A stretch of DNA of 48,123 nucleotides from NCBI GenBank assembly GCA_016937015.1, contig JAFGWT010000151.1, positions 1-48,123 on the forward strand, written 5' to 3'. The position numbers and the translations under genes are program-made. Shown here in pieces: positions 1 through 9,947 of the stretch. Position 1 is the first letter of the stretch, and each line of letters starts with the position of its first letter. This stretch comes from Deltaproteobacteria bacterium (GTDB lineage Bacteria; Myxococcota_A; Polyangia; JAAYKL01). A model generated the notes under the pieces. The model was not told where the DNA came from. It ran no database searches and worked only from the letters and a program-made list of their open reading frames with translations.

Positions 1-2720
1 AGCGAGACATTCAGTCCGGTTACCCAGAAAACGGCTCGTCCGGAAGGAAGACGGGCATAGCTGCTGGTGGCCCGCGATTCGCTGCCGTCTGTCGAAGGCA
101 ATACGATTGTTCCATCAACACCGGTCGACAGCTCTACTGGCAAATATTTTAGATAGTGTGAAGTCAAACGATATCGCGGTGTCACCTTTAGCGCGCTGAA
201 ACCGCGCCGGTTGATGTTTTCAAAAGTAACATCCACACCTGTCCCCAGAAGGCCGGATGTGCCAGGAATGTTCGCAGTGCGGAATCCGGTGAGCAGATAC
301 CATTCAAACCATTTGAACATATTTGCCAGCGGCGCGTCTGGGTGGTTGCCGTTATAGTTGGCGTATCGCTGAGTCAACTCCGTCCTGAATCCTTTGGCTT
401 CTTCGCCGAAGAACCAAATATCTCTTGGGCGATAGCTGGCGCGAATTTTCAGCCGGTAGTTGATGGCCAGCCCAAAAATATTTCGATGGCCGTATTCGAA
501 CCCGCCGCGAATACCTTCCTCCGTGGCCACGCCTGCCCGAAGCTCCAGATACTGCGAGTCTCTTTCTGCAACAGTGACAAGAATATTTTTCTTTTCACCC
601 GCAATTCCCTGCGATTGCATCTGAACTGTTGCAGAATTAAAGACGCCTATATCCATTACCCGTTGCCGTGCCCGGTTCAGCATGGATGGCGTGACGAGAT
701 CGCCAGACTTGAAACCGAGATTATCGGCGATAAATCGTCTGTTGGTCCGATCTGCATTAATTACAATTCGGTTGACGCGAACCACCGGTCCTTCTTCGAT
801 ATTGATGAATACTTTTGCAGTGGTCTGGTCCGGTGCCATCGCTGTTTCCCAGTTCACGCCTGCAAACATGTGTCCCTTTTCCTGGTATGATTTTAAAATT
901 GAATCCGCTGCATCGCGAATAAAGTATTCATTATACGGTTGCCCCATGCGCAATTCACCAATACGCAGGAGTTCGGCAGAATTGAATGTGGTAGGCGTAT
1001 TGCCCGAAATCTCAATGCTCTCAATCAGGGTCTGTACTCCCTCGGTGACTGAAAACCGCACAAGCAGCGATTTGTGGTCGTCATCAATGAAAAGACAGGG
1101 GAACAGACCGTCCGAATCTGTCTTATCCCGGACGTATGTCACAGGCATGTAGCGTTTACCGTTCCAGTGTATTGGCGATTGTTTCTCAATTTCACATGTG
1201 TCGGTCGCTTCTACTTTTAAAAATCCCTGTTCCAGATACAGGTCCTCAATATGGTGTGTTGCCTCCAGATAGTGCGCGGGGTTATATATGGTTTCGGGAC
1301 TGCTGTAGACAGCCCCTGCCCCTTGGGTGCGTCCCCTTGCCACAGTCCCATCGCCCCCCGCGACGACGTTGTTCAACGCGTCGGTGCTGAACTGCTCAAA
1401 CACATCTTCGTTTCGATTCTGCTCAGACATAAAGGCAAAGATTTCGTCCTTCAGGTAGGTGATGCCCAAATAACTCGCGCCCTCAATGCGGATATCGTCC
1501 ACCTCAACCGGCGGACCCTCTTGAATGCTATAAACAATTGACTGCCATCTGACCTCGTCGCGGGAACAGGTCTGTTTAATGCGAACGGAGTACCATTTGT
1601 CGGGATTCGCGTAACAGCGGCGGTATGCGTTGACCACAGCGTGGAACAGACCCTTTGAAATGGCGTAGTCTTTCAGGTTCTCTATTGACTGTTCGATACC
1701 CCGAACATCGGTTTTGAATTCGGGTTGCCACACAATCTCCCGCAGTTCCTGGTTTCGCAGTTTGTGGTTGCCTTGAAAAGCCACCATCGATCGCAGCCCT
1801 ACCTGGGTTGAAATATGAAGTACGTATCGGTTGTGTCCCAGTTTCTGCTCCGTATATGTTTCCGAGATGCGCGCATCGGGATACCCCAGTTCAAACAGCG
1901 TCCGCTGAAGTTTTTCCAGTCCTGTACGCACAGATGTGTCATCGCGAATGATTCCTTTTTTCAGGCCTGATACCCGGAGTAATTGCTCCTTGGCGAGGTC
2001 GTCAGTCAGGCCACTGATATGAACGTCCACATAACGGTCGGGAGCGCCTTCCACCACATTGATTATCAACGCCAGTTCGGATACGGTGCTGGTGGTTTCC
2101 AGACGCACCGACGCAGACGCGTCATTGAACCCACGCTTACCGTACTCGCGAAGCAGGTCATCGCGAATATTCAGCATTACCTCATTGTCAGGAACAATGG
2201 TGCCACCAGCGGAATACCCAATGGCCCGTTTGACTTCGGCATTGTTCAGCGCGGCATTTCCCGTTATCTCAAAACGTGAAATTCGGAACATCGGTTCAAC
2301 CCGAATGAGTATCACAACACCGTCCTTGTCAGCCTTGCGCACTGAAATCTGAATATTGCGATACTTGCCACTTTCCCAAAGTGCCATTACCATCTGACGC
2401 GTCAGCGACCTCGAAAGACGTCCGCCCGGCTGAAGGGCCACATCCGCGACTGGGTCAAACCCTTTGGGTGGAGAAATAGCTTCCACATCAACTATTTTTT
2501 TCCCCAGCAATGCGTCCACCGCAGACTGATTCAATCCTTCGACATGCTGTGTTTCGCCTGGCAGTGGTGTACTGAGCAATACACCCATTTCCCCCTCCCA
2601 CAGCGATTCAAATTCAGGCAGGAAAGGACGTGGAGCGCTCGATTGCGCCAACGCCGAAAAACTTCCTGAGAGCAACAGTATGGCACACCCTATTGCCCGG
2701 ATGATAGCCCCGTTCAGCAC
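1..2720 (-). CDS. Omp85-family outer membrane assembly protein (TamA/BamA-like), 3' end beyond window
   Basis: The frame is open from a GTG at 2720 to the window edge, giving 906 codons with no stop, so the C-terminal barrel is incomplete. Residues 1-25 form a signal peptide ending Ser-Ala-Leu-Ala. About seven POTRA-like repeats follow (roughly 60-145, 145-230, 230-310, 310-405, 405-560, 560-645, 645-725). They show the usual pattern of a G-N/G-A turn, a hydrophobic helix and an E-G-P/E-G-V strand. From about residue 730 (YLELRAGV) the sequence alternates like an outer-membrane beta-barrel. Known family role: assembling outer-membrane proteins, or with TamB forming a bridge across the periplasm. 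The GTG lies three bases after the tamB stop, with GGAG inside the tamB 3' end, so translation is probably coupled. The tamB linkage favours a TamA role, but TamA usually has three POTRA domains and BamA five. No gene symbol is given. Confidence 0.9.
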   Translation of the reverse strand, partial: MLNGAIIRAIGCAILLLSGSFSALAQSSAPRPFLPEFESLWEGEMGVLLSTPLPGETQHVEGLNQSAVDALLGKKIVDVEAISPPKGFDPVADVALQPGGRLSRSLTRQMVMALWESGKYRNIQISVRKADKDGVVILIRVEPMFRISRFEITGNAALNNAEVKRAIGYSAGGTIVPDNEVMLNIRDDLLREYGKRGFNDASASVRLETTSTVSELALIINVVEGAPDRYVDVHISGLTDDLAKEQLLRVSGLKKGIIRDDTSVRTGLEKLQRTLFELGYPDARISETYTEQKLGHNRYVLHISTQVGLRSMVAFQGNHKLRNQELREIVWQPEFKTDVRGIEQSIENLKDYAISKGLFHAVVNAYRRCYANPDKWYSVRIKQTCSRDEVRWQSIVYSIQEGPPVEVDDIRIEGASYLGITYLKDEIFAFMSEQNRNEDVFEQFSTDALNNVVAGGDGTVARGRTQGAGAVYSSPETIYNPAHYLEATHHIEDLYLEQGFLKVEATDTCEIEKQSPIHWNGKRYMPVTYVRDKTDSDGLFPCLFIDDDHKSLLVRFSVTEGVQTLIESIEISGNTPTTFNSAELLRIGELRMGQPYNEYFIRDAADSILKSYQEKGHMFAGVNWETAMAPDQTTAKVFINIEEGPVVRVNRIVINADRTNRRFIADNLGFKSGDLVTPSMLNRARQRVMDIGVFNSATVQMQSQGIAGEKKNILVTVAERDSQYLELRAGVATEEGIRGGFEYGHRNIFGLAINYRLKIRASYRPRDIWFFGEEAKGFRTELTQRYANYNGNHPDAPLANMFKWFEWYLLTGFRTANIPGTSGLLGTGVDVTFENINRRGFSALKVTPRYRLTSHYLKYLPVELSTGVDGTIVLPSTDGSESRATSSYARLPSGRAVFWVTGLNVS

Positions 2721-2723
2721 GAA

Positions 2724-5700
2724 TTAAAACTCCAGTCTGAAGCGCAAATCAAGACCCCAGTTTCCCGCTTTACTGGTTTCTGTTTTGTTGTCATACCCCG
2801 CAGAAACCGAAACATTGTCATTTATTTCATAACTCAGTGTGCCTTCCACATCCTGTTCCTGACCGACGCTTGACGACACCTGAACCCATATATCGTCGGC
2901 AATTCGTTTCCCAAGCGCCACCCGTGTGGTTTCAGCTGCGGCTTTTTCAGAATATTCGCTGTACACATTCACTTCAACCGGGATGGCGTCAGACCCCGCA
3001 TTTTCCAGCAGTGGCAGCAGGCTCATGGCGAGCCCCTGGCTGTTCATCGCAGTGTGCTCCTGTTTAATCATGCCAGTCAGCAGCAGAATCACAATGTCCT
3101 CCTGAGAAAGGTATGGCTGGCTGGAGAGCCGCACTTCATACTCTTCCACCGTGCCCTCCGCGGTAATGGTCACCTTCCAGTCGCGGACGTCCACATCCGC
3201 TGTCACTCTGAAATACGGGTTTTCAGGCCTGTTGGGATCTTTAAACGACAAAAATGCATTTTGGATTTCAAATGTCTTTCCTGCAAAGCGCACTTCACCG
3301 TCAGCGCCCAGAACCCTGCCCGTGAATCCGAAGTTCTGGCTCGTGCCAATCAGGCGAAGGGGTTCTTCGTGGTCGTCAATTTTCAATCGTGCATCCAGGA
3401 GATTGTTTAATATTTCGAGGTTTCTCTCACCGTGCAGTCGAATATCATATTCAAACGAATCCTTGCTTTTGTCGAAAAGTCTTGGCCGTTTGGTACGCTT
3501 TCGCTTTCCGCCGATTCCGGTCATATCCAGGTCCGACAACTCAATGATATGTACCGGCGCGGTATACTTAAAATTGGAAATTTCAACATCACCGGTGATC
3601 TGTGGGATGTCCCGTTCCTTTCCGGGTATCATGATAAGTCCGTCATTGCGCGTGGATGCCTTAAGTGACAAATCGTCCATCAATCGGAGTCCCAGATTGG
3701 CGGCAGTGAGCGTAAATCGATAATCGTCAATTCGCATACCATGCAGTGACAGCCAACCATGCATATCCATTGAACCACCAGCAGTTTTTGCGGAAAAATC
3801 CTCAAGTCGAATCATACTTGATCCCAGCTGTAGCTTCCCATTGACAGACTCAATCACATGGGGGAATCCTTCCACTGAAAACTGTGCGTCCCTGACTTCC
3901 GCCTCGCCTCTGAATTTCGGATCATCCCACGGACCACTGATGACCGTATTGAATGAAAGTGTTCCGGCACTTTCTGTAATGGTGTCAGTGAGCTGGTTGA
4001 GCAACTTTAGATTGGTTAGCCCATGAGCGGTCAGTTTGAACTTCCTGGCGTCAATCCGTGCATCCATGTCGAAAACAAAATTTTTGCCAAGAAACCGCGC
4101 GCCATCAAATGTCAGAATACTGTCTTCAAAACTCAGGTTGAATGGCTGCTTGTTGGCAATCGCCAGCCGGTTGTATCGTCCGGACAGATTGAATATTCGG
4201 CCGTTGCCCCGGATGCGGGGGTTGCCTGCCAATTTGCCGATGACGGCCAGTTCGCCTGTGGTTTTTAGCGCCAGACGATTTTTGGATGACTGAAATCCAA
4301 GCACCGCCGCCAGATCCAAATCAGTCACAAACGCTTCCAATTCAAATTTGTTTTTATTGAAATCAAATACACTGTGTTCCAGCACCGCCATGCCATTGGC
4401 CAGTGTGCCTGCTGCACCAACCACATTATCGTCGAGGGTCAGTTCCACGTCACTGTTTCCAAATCGCATCTCGTGGCGCTTCATATCGCTGATTCGCACC
4501 GTTGCCTTTCCCCGGGGATTGTCCCAGGTGCCTTCTATGACTACAAGCGCCTGTCCGGTACCTTCAATTTCCAAGTCACTTACCGCTGGAAAGACAATGT
4601 CTTCGATGCGAACGTTGGTTGCCACACCCATAAAATTCAGCTCATCGTTCCCGCCGAGCGTGCCGGAAATTGCCACAGACCCCTTTCCCTTGCTCATATC
4701 AAACCGATTCACTGTCAGAATATCATTGTCATAGACTGCATTTACCGCACCTTTACCGAATACCTCATTGAACAGAGTGAGTCCTTCGTGGGACACAACG
4801 GTATCCACTCGCAGGTTTTCCGGTTTAGACTGATAGCGAATATCCACTGTACCGGAGACGTATCCTTTGGGATTACCCCACCTGGACGTATCCAGATGGT
4901 ATGAACGGCCCAGATCTTCCAGCTCCGCGCGCTCAATATCGAAAATGGTATTGATGCTCAGCCCAAATGGTGAGTGGAAATCAAGTGTCAGTCGCCCCGC
5001 GTGGTAATGGCTTTTACGGCTGCGTAAATCGAGGTTGTCAAACATCAGCTTTTCGCCATCAAACCGAATAACCGATGACGCGTGCCGATAATCGAACCCT
5101 GAAAAATTCATATCGGTGAAATCGATGCTGCCGTCGATGGTTGGCGCACCATACCCCGGCGCTTTGATTTTACAGTCCAGCCTGCCGTTGCCATCAACTG
5201 CAAAGCCTGTGATTTGGCCAACATCCCCAAGGTCCATCCGGGATGACCAGGCGTGCAGATTCCAGCCTGCCTGCTTATTGAACGCAAATCCCATATCCAC
5301 ATTTACGAGGGACTTGTTGCGTCGCACCAAAAATCCTTTACCCTCAAAACTGTTTTCGGTTACGGTGAAAGGTCCCTGCACTGTCGCATCTGGAATGGAC
5401 AGCAAAATTGATTTTCCTGGCTGTCGAAATCCGTCGTCAAACACCTGGTGATTTTTCACCCGTAGGGTTGCATTTCCTTTCAGACTGAGGCCATTCAGTG
5501 TACCGGTCACTTTGGCTTTGCCGCTTACCTGCTGCATCACGTAGGAATTATCAACTGTCAGATTTTCAAGCAGTTTTGCCAATTCGATGTCGTCGAGAGT
5601 CACTGTGCTTTGGATGCTCATCTTTTTGTCGAACGCCATTTCACCGGACATTCGCAACGCCCCACCGGCAGTGCGCAGCTCAACATCCGACCACGCCACT

Positions 5701-6707
5701 CCTCGGGAGTTGTAGGAAATCGTTCCATCCAAATCACCAATAACGAAATCATCCACTTCAACGCCTCGCAGCGTGACATCACCCCTCGCGATTACTTCCG
5801 GCTTGCCGCTTTTTTGCACTGCCACGTTCAGTTGCCCGGCAAATCCGGCAGTCCCTTTCAAAGCGGGGGTCTCAATTGGAAACCGCGCCAGTCGTCGCAA
5901 CGGCACATTTACTGAGACAAACATGGCATTAAGCTGGTTTTCTGCAATGTTTACCGGTACGTACACGTCGCGACACTCAACGGCCACTTCCGCCAGCTTT
6001 CCCTGAAAGGTTCTAATGTTCAACGCATCTTCATCCAATGCCGCACGCAGCTTTAAACCGCGAACCTGCTCATCAAGAGTGATGGTTTCTTTTTGGAAAT
6101 TGACGTTTGCTTTTTCGAGCAACCCTCGAATTTCAATTTGCTCCTGTCCACGGTGCCGGCCAGTAATATCCAGATAGAGGCCATTTACAGTGAGGTTTAA
6201 TCGCCCCATCTCTGTTGGATCGTCTATTTCAAATTCAAATCGCCCGCTGCTGAGTGCCACAACATCGAATTTTGGCAGGAAGGAGAGGTCGATGCGATCA
6301 CTGGCAGTGTCGCCAATTTTGGAGGCGCTGCGAAATCGTGCCATGTCGTCAGCTGAAAGAAATACGTGACAGTTTGGCGCCCCCATGTAGATTTCTTCGA
6401 TGCTGATTTTACCAGCCAGTAAATCCAGCGCGCTGGGTGAAACTTCGGCTTCCTCCACGGTACACCCGATATCCAGATCCTTGCCTTTAACCTTCAAATC
6501 CTCGAGCAGTAGTCGGGGAGGAAAAAATTCCAAATCGATTTGTCGAAATTCCACCTGAAGTCCGGTTTGACGCTGGATGCCGTCGTGCAGTTCTTTTGAA
6601 ATCCACTTGGACCCGGGTTTCGATGTAACAAACAGCAATGCCCCGGCTGCGAGGAGTCCCACCAGCAAAAAGACCACAAGAAAAATTCTGGCGATCCGCC
6701 TGGCCAC
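2724..6707 (-). CDS. tamB: TamB-like translocation/assembly module, AsmA-like bridge protein
   Basis: This 1327-residue protein starts at a GTG preceded by GAGGTAAC. Residues 5-27 form one N-terminal membrane anchor. The rest is long, repetitive beta-rich sequence of the AsmA/TamB type, seen in strings of short strands with G-x-L/G-x-I turns. The C-terminal 350 residues carry the TamB (DUF490) signature, including the stretch around LSSQPYLSQEDIVILLLTGM, and end in a strand with terminal Phe. Family role: an inner-membrane-anchored periplasmic tube that works with an Omp85 partner in outer-membrane protein assembly or phospholipid transport. The Omp85 gene follows after three bases in the same orientation, which supports the assignment. 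The length matches E. coli TamB (about 1260) well. A sigma70-like promoter lies about 60 bases upstream. Confidence 0.93.
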   Translation of the reverse strand: MARRIARIFLVVFLLVGLLAAGALLFVTSKPGSKWISKELHDGIQRQTGLQVEFRQIDLEFFPPRLLLEDLKVKGKDLDIGCTVEEAEVSPSALDLLAGKISIEEIYMGAPNCHVFLSADDMARFRSASKIGDTASDRIDLSFLPKFDVVALSSGRFEFEIDDPTEMGRLNLTVNGLYLDITGRHRGQEQIEIRGLLEKANVNFQKETITLDEQVRGLKLRAALDEDALNIRTFQGKLAEVAVECRDVYVPVNIAENQLNAMFVSVNVPLRRLARFPIETPALKGTAGFAGQLNVAVQKSGKPEVIARGDVTLRGVEVDDFVIGDLDGTISYNSRGVAWSDVELRTAGGALRMSGEMAFDKKMSIQSTVTLDDIELAKLLENLTVDNSYVMQQVSGKAKVTGTLNGLSLKGNATLRVKNHQVFDDGFRQPGKSILLSIPDATVQGPFTVTENSFEGKGFLVRRNKSLVNVDMGFAFNKQAGWNLHAWSSRMDLGDVGQITGFAVDGNGRLDCKIKAPGYGAPTIDGSIDFTDMNFSGFDYRHASSVIRFDGEKLMFDNLDLRSRKSHYHAGRLTLDFHSPFGLSINTIFDIERAELEDLGRSYHLDTSRWGNPKGYVSGTVDIRYQSKPENLRVDTVVSHEGLTLFNEVFGKGAVNAVYDNDILTVNRFDMSKGKGSVAISGTLGGNDELNFMGVATNVRIEDIVFPAVSDLEIEGTGQALVVIEGTWDNPRGKATVRISDMKRHEMRFGNSDVELTLDDNVVGAAGTLANGMAVLEHSVFDFNKNKFELEAFVTDLDLAAVLGFQSSKNRLALKTTGELAVIGKLAGNPRIRGNGRIFNLSGRYNRLAIANKQPFNLSFEDSILTFDGARFLGKNFVFDMDARIDARKFKLTAHGLTNLKLLNQLTDTITESAGTLSFNTVISGPWDDPKFRGEAEVRDAQFSVEGFPHVIESVNGKLQLGSSMIRLEDFSAKTAGGSMDMHGWLSLHGMRIDDYRFTLTAANLGLRLMDDLSLKASTRNDGLIMIPGKERDIPQITGDVEISNFKYTAPVHIIELSDLDMTGIGGKRKRTKRPRLFDKSKDSFEYDIRLHGERNLEILNNLLDARLKIDDHEEPLRLIGTSQNFGFTGRVLGADGEVRFAGKTFEIQNAFLSFKDPNRPENPYFRVTADVDVRDWKVTITAEGTVEEYEVRLSSQPYLSQEDIVILLLTGMIKQEHTAMNSQGLAMSLLPLLENAGSDAIPVEVNVYSEYSEKAAAETTRVALGKRIADDIWVQVSSSVGQEQDVEGTLSYEINDNVSVSAGYDNKTETSKAGNWGLDLRFRLEF

Positions 6708-7034
6708 GTTACCTCGCTGTTTTTACATTCAGTTTTAAGCATGCTTTTTGAAATATCATGTGTTTATTATAAGTAAGTTACCTAATCGTATGAAATAATT
6801 AATTTTTTATAAGTTTGCAACGGGCGCGTCAGATAGCTAAGTTATTGAAAAAACAGATATATTGTGCCACCAACACCTACATGTGGGACATTGTGAATTG
6901 GTGGAAATTTACATTAATAAAATATCGGCCACGTAATATCTGGCTGATTCCCGAAAAGATTGCCGGGCCGCCCGAGGGGTGAGGGCCGCGACTGTCGAAA
7001 TCTTGCTGCGTATCCTGCGTATCGCCCAGAAGGG
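6708..7034. other. Intergenic region between tamB and the GH5 gene
   Basis: This 327-base gap holds the tamB promoter in its left part, within an AT-rich stretch around 6760-6830. The right part (6960-7030) is GC-richer and contains a short tandem repeat of TGCGTATC near 7006-7023. I see no convincing gene, RNA or T-tailed hairpin. Confidence 0.5.
6766..6794 (-). promoter_or_regulatory. Predicted sigma70-type promoter of tamB
   Basis: On the minus strand a TTCATA -35 box (6789-6794, four of six matches) and a perfect TATAAT -10 box (6766-6771) are separated by 17 bases. The tamB GTG is about 55 bases downstream. Prediction from sequence only. Confidence 0.5.
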
Positions 7035-8315
7035 CTATTGGTAGGTGCTTAAGTGTTTAACAAGTGTTTTTACCTGGGCGAAGACTTCTTTACCCTCAAT
7101 GCCATTTGCTTCCAGGTCGGCGACCTGCTTGTCACTCCAGCAATGAGGGTCAATGGGATCCTGCCAGGAGGCGCACCCGGGACCCGCTGACCACCATGTC
7201 CAGCCTACAAACACATCGTCATTCGCTTCGATGAAGTTCAGCATATCTTCGAGTGCAGTCATACAGACCGTATCATCCTGCACCCCGAATTCCCCCAGAA
7301 ATCCATATTTATTGTTCTCGCGAAGCCATTGAGTGAAACGATACATTCGATAGGAACCGACCGTTTCGTTGGTGCAAAAATCCGGATGCTGATCGGTGCC
7401 ACCGCGCACCAGTTCCCCATCCGAGCATCTGCATTCTCCCCAGTCCGAGCTTATCTCATTAAGATACTGGTGAACTTCGAAGATCAAATGGTTGTCCCCG
7501 AGGGGATCGACTATTTCCAGCATCGCATCGGCATTTGTGGTTTCCCGGGCACTGTCTGTCCAGGTTTCATACCAGCTGTGCGCACCGCTCCAGCCATTGG
7601 CGTTCAGGAAGATAAGGTTCTGTGCGCCGGTGGCCCGAATGGCCGAGATCGCGGTATTGGCAGCTGTTACCCACTGCGATGTAGGCATGTCGTGCGGTTC
7701 GTTCATGATGCCAAACATCACTTCCGGATAAGGCTTGAAAATTTCTGCCAACCGCCGCCAGGCATCGGCGTAATCATCGTATGACACCTCTTCGGACCCG
7801 ATTAAATCACCGTGGTATCGAGCGTAGTTGTGCATGTCGATAACAATTTTGGCACGATATGACTTCAGGTGAAAGACTGTGATCTTGAGCTCCTCAAGTT
7901 CCGTCTCATCCAGTTCGCCCCCCAGCTCAGGTTGCAGATATTCCCATTTGAACGGCAGTCTGATGGTGGTCATTCCCCAACCCCGAAACCATTTCAAATA
8001 CGAGGCATAGCCCTTGCTGAGGTACTGATTGGGCCATGCTGTGGCAGAGGCGCCGCCATCCCATTCCGGACCACTCATGTTCACGCCAACAAATGGCAAG
8101 CCGGACATATCAAAACTGAACGATGCGTTGGGATTGATTGACGTATCGTACTCAATTGGTTGGTCGCCCGCAACTTTGTGTTCTGTCGTGTCGGTGTCGA
8201 TGACATGCGGAACACCGCCGTCGTCATCACCTGTGGTGCAGCCAGTCAGTAGAATGGTGGTCGCAACAAGCGCTGCGGCTGCTGTGGTTTGGTAAATCGC
8301 TTTCGGTAACTTCAT
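7035..8315 (-). CDS. Glycoside hydrolase family 5 lipoprotein (cellulase-like)
   Basis: I placed the start at ATG 8315 because AGAGGAT sits just upstream and because this start gives a clean lipoprotein signal ending Leu-Leu-Thr-Gly-Cys (Cys26). The product has 426 residues. After a short Asp-rich spacer comes a GH5 TIM barrel. It shows RLPFKWEY (substrate cleft), IDMHNY, the acid/base motif MNEP (Glu206) and the nucleophile motif GEFG (Glu342), plus a Trp-rich GWTWWSAG strand. Family role: hydrolysis of beta-1,4-glucans or mannans with retention. Substrate cannot be decided from sequence. The mature protein should sit on the outer membrane or cell surface. It contains several cysteine pairs in the second half (CRCS, FCTN, GCAS) that could form disulfides outside the cytoplasm. 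Confidence 0.88.
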   Translation of the reverse strand: MKLPKAIYQTTAAAALVATTILLTGCTTGDDDGGVPHVIDTDTTEHKVAGDQPIEYDTSINPNASFSFDMSGLPFVGVNMSGPEWDGGASATAWPNQYLSKGYASYLKWFRGWGMTTIRLPFKWEYLQPELGGELDETELEELKITVFHLKSYRAKIVIDMHNYARYHGDLIGSEEVSYDDYADAWRRLAEIFKPYPEVMFGIMNEPHDMPTSQWVTAANTAISAIRATGAQNLIFLNANGWSGAHSWYETWTDSARETTNADAMLEIVDPLGDNHLIFEVHQYLNEISSDWGECRCSDGELVRGGTDQHPDFCTNETVGSYRMYRFTQWLRENNKYGFLGEFGVQDDTVCMTALEDMLNFIEANDDVFVGWTWWSAGPGCASWQDPIDPHCWSDKQVADLEANGIEGKEVFAQVKTLVKHLSTYQ

Positions 8316-8334
8316 TTTTATCCTCTTTATTAAG

Positions 8335-8368
8335 TGACAAAACATTCGTGCCAGGAAAAGTTTTGTCA
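8335..8368. promoter_or_regulatory. Inverted repeat upstream of GH5 gene
   Basis: TGACAAAAC (8335-8343) and GTTTTGTCA (8360-8368) are perfect 9-base arms with a 16-base spacer, 20 bases before the GH5 start codon. It could be a regulator binding site or a leader hairpin; no T-run follows it. Confidence 0.45.
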
Positions 8369-8372
8369 TTTA

Positions 8373-8412
8373 GGCCTTAAGGCAGACCGTCTCTAAGGCC
8401 GGCCCTAAGGCC
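8373..8412. repeat. CTAAGGCC repeat cluster
   Basis: The octamer CTAAGGCC occurs at 8393-8400 and 8405-8412. Its near-complement GGCCTTAAGG is at 8373-8382. GGCCTTA can pair with TAAGGCC to form alternative hairpins. It lies between the TPR gene stop and the GH5 gene, so a transcript-end hairpin for the TPR gene is possible, although no T-run follows. Confidence 0.4.
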
Positions 8413-8458
8413 GTGCATATTGTACCACTGGTGGCGTGGGGCAGTCAAAGCGGCTCAA

Positions 8459-9733
8459 TTATTCGGCCATTCTTCTCAACCCGTCAACTGCGTTCCGCTG
8501 TTCTTCTGTTCTGGCCAATACACCCGCGGCATCCAGATACTGCACCATCAGTTCAGTATCCGCGTTTTGCGCCAGAAGCAGCCGAGCCGCTTCCAGGTTA
8601 TACAAGTATAAATTTTCGGTGTCGTAGCCATTGGCCAGATGTCGATAAATGTCAGATGCATCCTTCAGTTTTCCCTGTTCCTCCAACAGTCTGGCGAGAG
8701 GCACTGCAGCTTCCGGGTCATATTGGTCATGTCCAACAGTGTTGCCGAAGTGGTCCAGCACCGTTTTAAAACAGTCGATGGCTTCCTTTTTGGCATTCAT
8801 TGCCAGATACGTCAGGCCGAGTTCCCGAAATACCCGCATATCCGGATGGATGGCCCCCATTGTGTCCATGGCGTTCTGCAGGGAGCGTTTGGCTCGCTCC
8901 AGTTCACCTCTTTCCCGCAAAAATGTACCCAGCTGCAACAAGGGCACGTGGTTATCCGGCGCCGCACGATAAGACCTTATCAGTGCTTTTTCAGCACCAT
9001 CAAAATCACCTTTTGCTGTATGAATGGAAGCCAGCATCTGCCAGGCCAGCCAAAGTTCCTCCACATCCTCGTCGCCGTCGTTTTCCGCTTTATTCACGAA
9101 TGTTCGTATCGACTCTTCAGCACCTGCCAAATCCTCTGACTGCAATTGGAGTCGCCCAATTTCCAAAAACAAATATCGCGCTTCGTTTAAGTCAATTTCT
9201 TCGGCAACCTTCTGAATCTGAGTCAGAGCCTGTTTGACATCGCCGTCGTGAGCGGTCATCAACGCGTGATAAAATCCTTCGGGATACTGGGCGAACTCCG
9301 CGGCCATTGCGGCGCTCCACGAACCGGCAATCACCGCCAGCAAATCGTCGTCAGTCATCTCCGGTGCTGCATCCGCAGCTGCTTCCGCGGTCGCGTTGTC
9401 AAATGTGGTTCTGCATTGCTCAACTGCTTCCGCCAGTTCGGGGGAGTTGCATATAAGTAAAACATCATCCAGTGTCTCGTATGCTTTTTCCACCACATTC
9501 TGTGCAAAGAGCGCCCGGGCCTGTTCCAGCCGCTGCATTGCAAGTTGGTTGGCGCATAGGGCAATTTGGGCTTTCACGTCTTCAATATCCGTTGCGGCGC
9601 AGTCCTTTGATTTTTTCAGTGCACGTTGAAATGAAAGTCTTGCTTCTCCGGCATTTCCCTCTGCGAAAAAACGTTCTCCTTCGGCTTTATGTTCGGCAAA
9701 TGTGCCACCTGTTATCCATTTCAAAATAGACAT
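8459..9733 (-). CDS. Tetratricopeptide-repeat protein, cytoplasmic
   Basis: This protein has 424 residues. ATG 9733 is preceded by GAGGAT at good spacing. No signal peptide or membrane segment is visible. An N-terminal helical pair (15-70) of TPR type precedes an acidic Ala/Asp-rich linker (about 110-125). From about 185 to the end several TPR units follow, with the typical spacing of Leu/Ala/Tyr/Pro positions, for example the units beginning ARYLFLEIGRLQ, LWLAWQMLASIH, VPLLQLGTFLRE and VFRELGLTYLAM. TPR proteins act as docking scaffolds; the partner is unknown. The gene stands between two surface lipoprotein genes with gaps of 143 and 214 bases, so co-transcription is possible but not shown. 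Confidence 0.85.
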   Translation of the reverse strand: MSILKWITGGTFAEHKAEGERFFAEGNAGEARLSFQRALKKSKDCAATDIEDVKAQIALCANQLAMQRLEQARALFAQNVVEKAYETLDDVLLICNSPELAEAVEQCRTTFDNATAEAAADAAPEMTDDDLLAVIAGSWSAAMAAEFAQYPEGFYHALMTAHDGDVKQALTQIQKVAEEIDLNEARYLFLEIGRLQLQSEDLAGAEESIRTFVNKAENDGDEDVEELWLAWQMLASIHTAKGDFDGAEKALIRSYRAAPDNHVPLLQLGTFLRERGELERAKRSLQNAMDTMGAIHPDMRVFRELGLTYLAMNAKKEAIDCFKTVLDHFGNTVGHDQYDPEAAVPLARLLEEQGKLKDASDIYRHLANGYDTENLYLYNLEAARLLLAQNADTELMVQYLDAAGVLARTEEQRNAVDGLRRMAE

Positions 9734-9947
9734 AAAATCCTCATTTTAAATATGGCCCCCAATTTAAGGGAAGGGGCGCCTGTACAGTTGCAAGGCATAT
9801 CCGTCGAAAGCGCTTACCAATACATAATTCAAAGTTTTTTTCCAGAGATAACGCTGTTAGACCATCTGAAAAGCGCTTCTCGATGCAATTCCAACTCGCG
9901 ACCTGGCTGTGCGGGCGGGTGTGTTGGAGTGCTTCGAACTTACAGAA

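Noticed and set aside
342-2352. Several plus-strand frames over the left part of the window
   Set aside because: The minus strand is one continuous Omp85 frame from 2720 to the edge, so the plus-strand frames are shadows.
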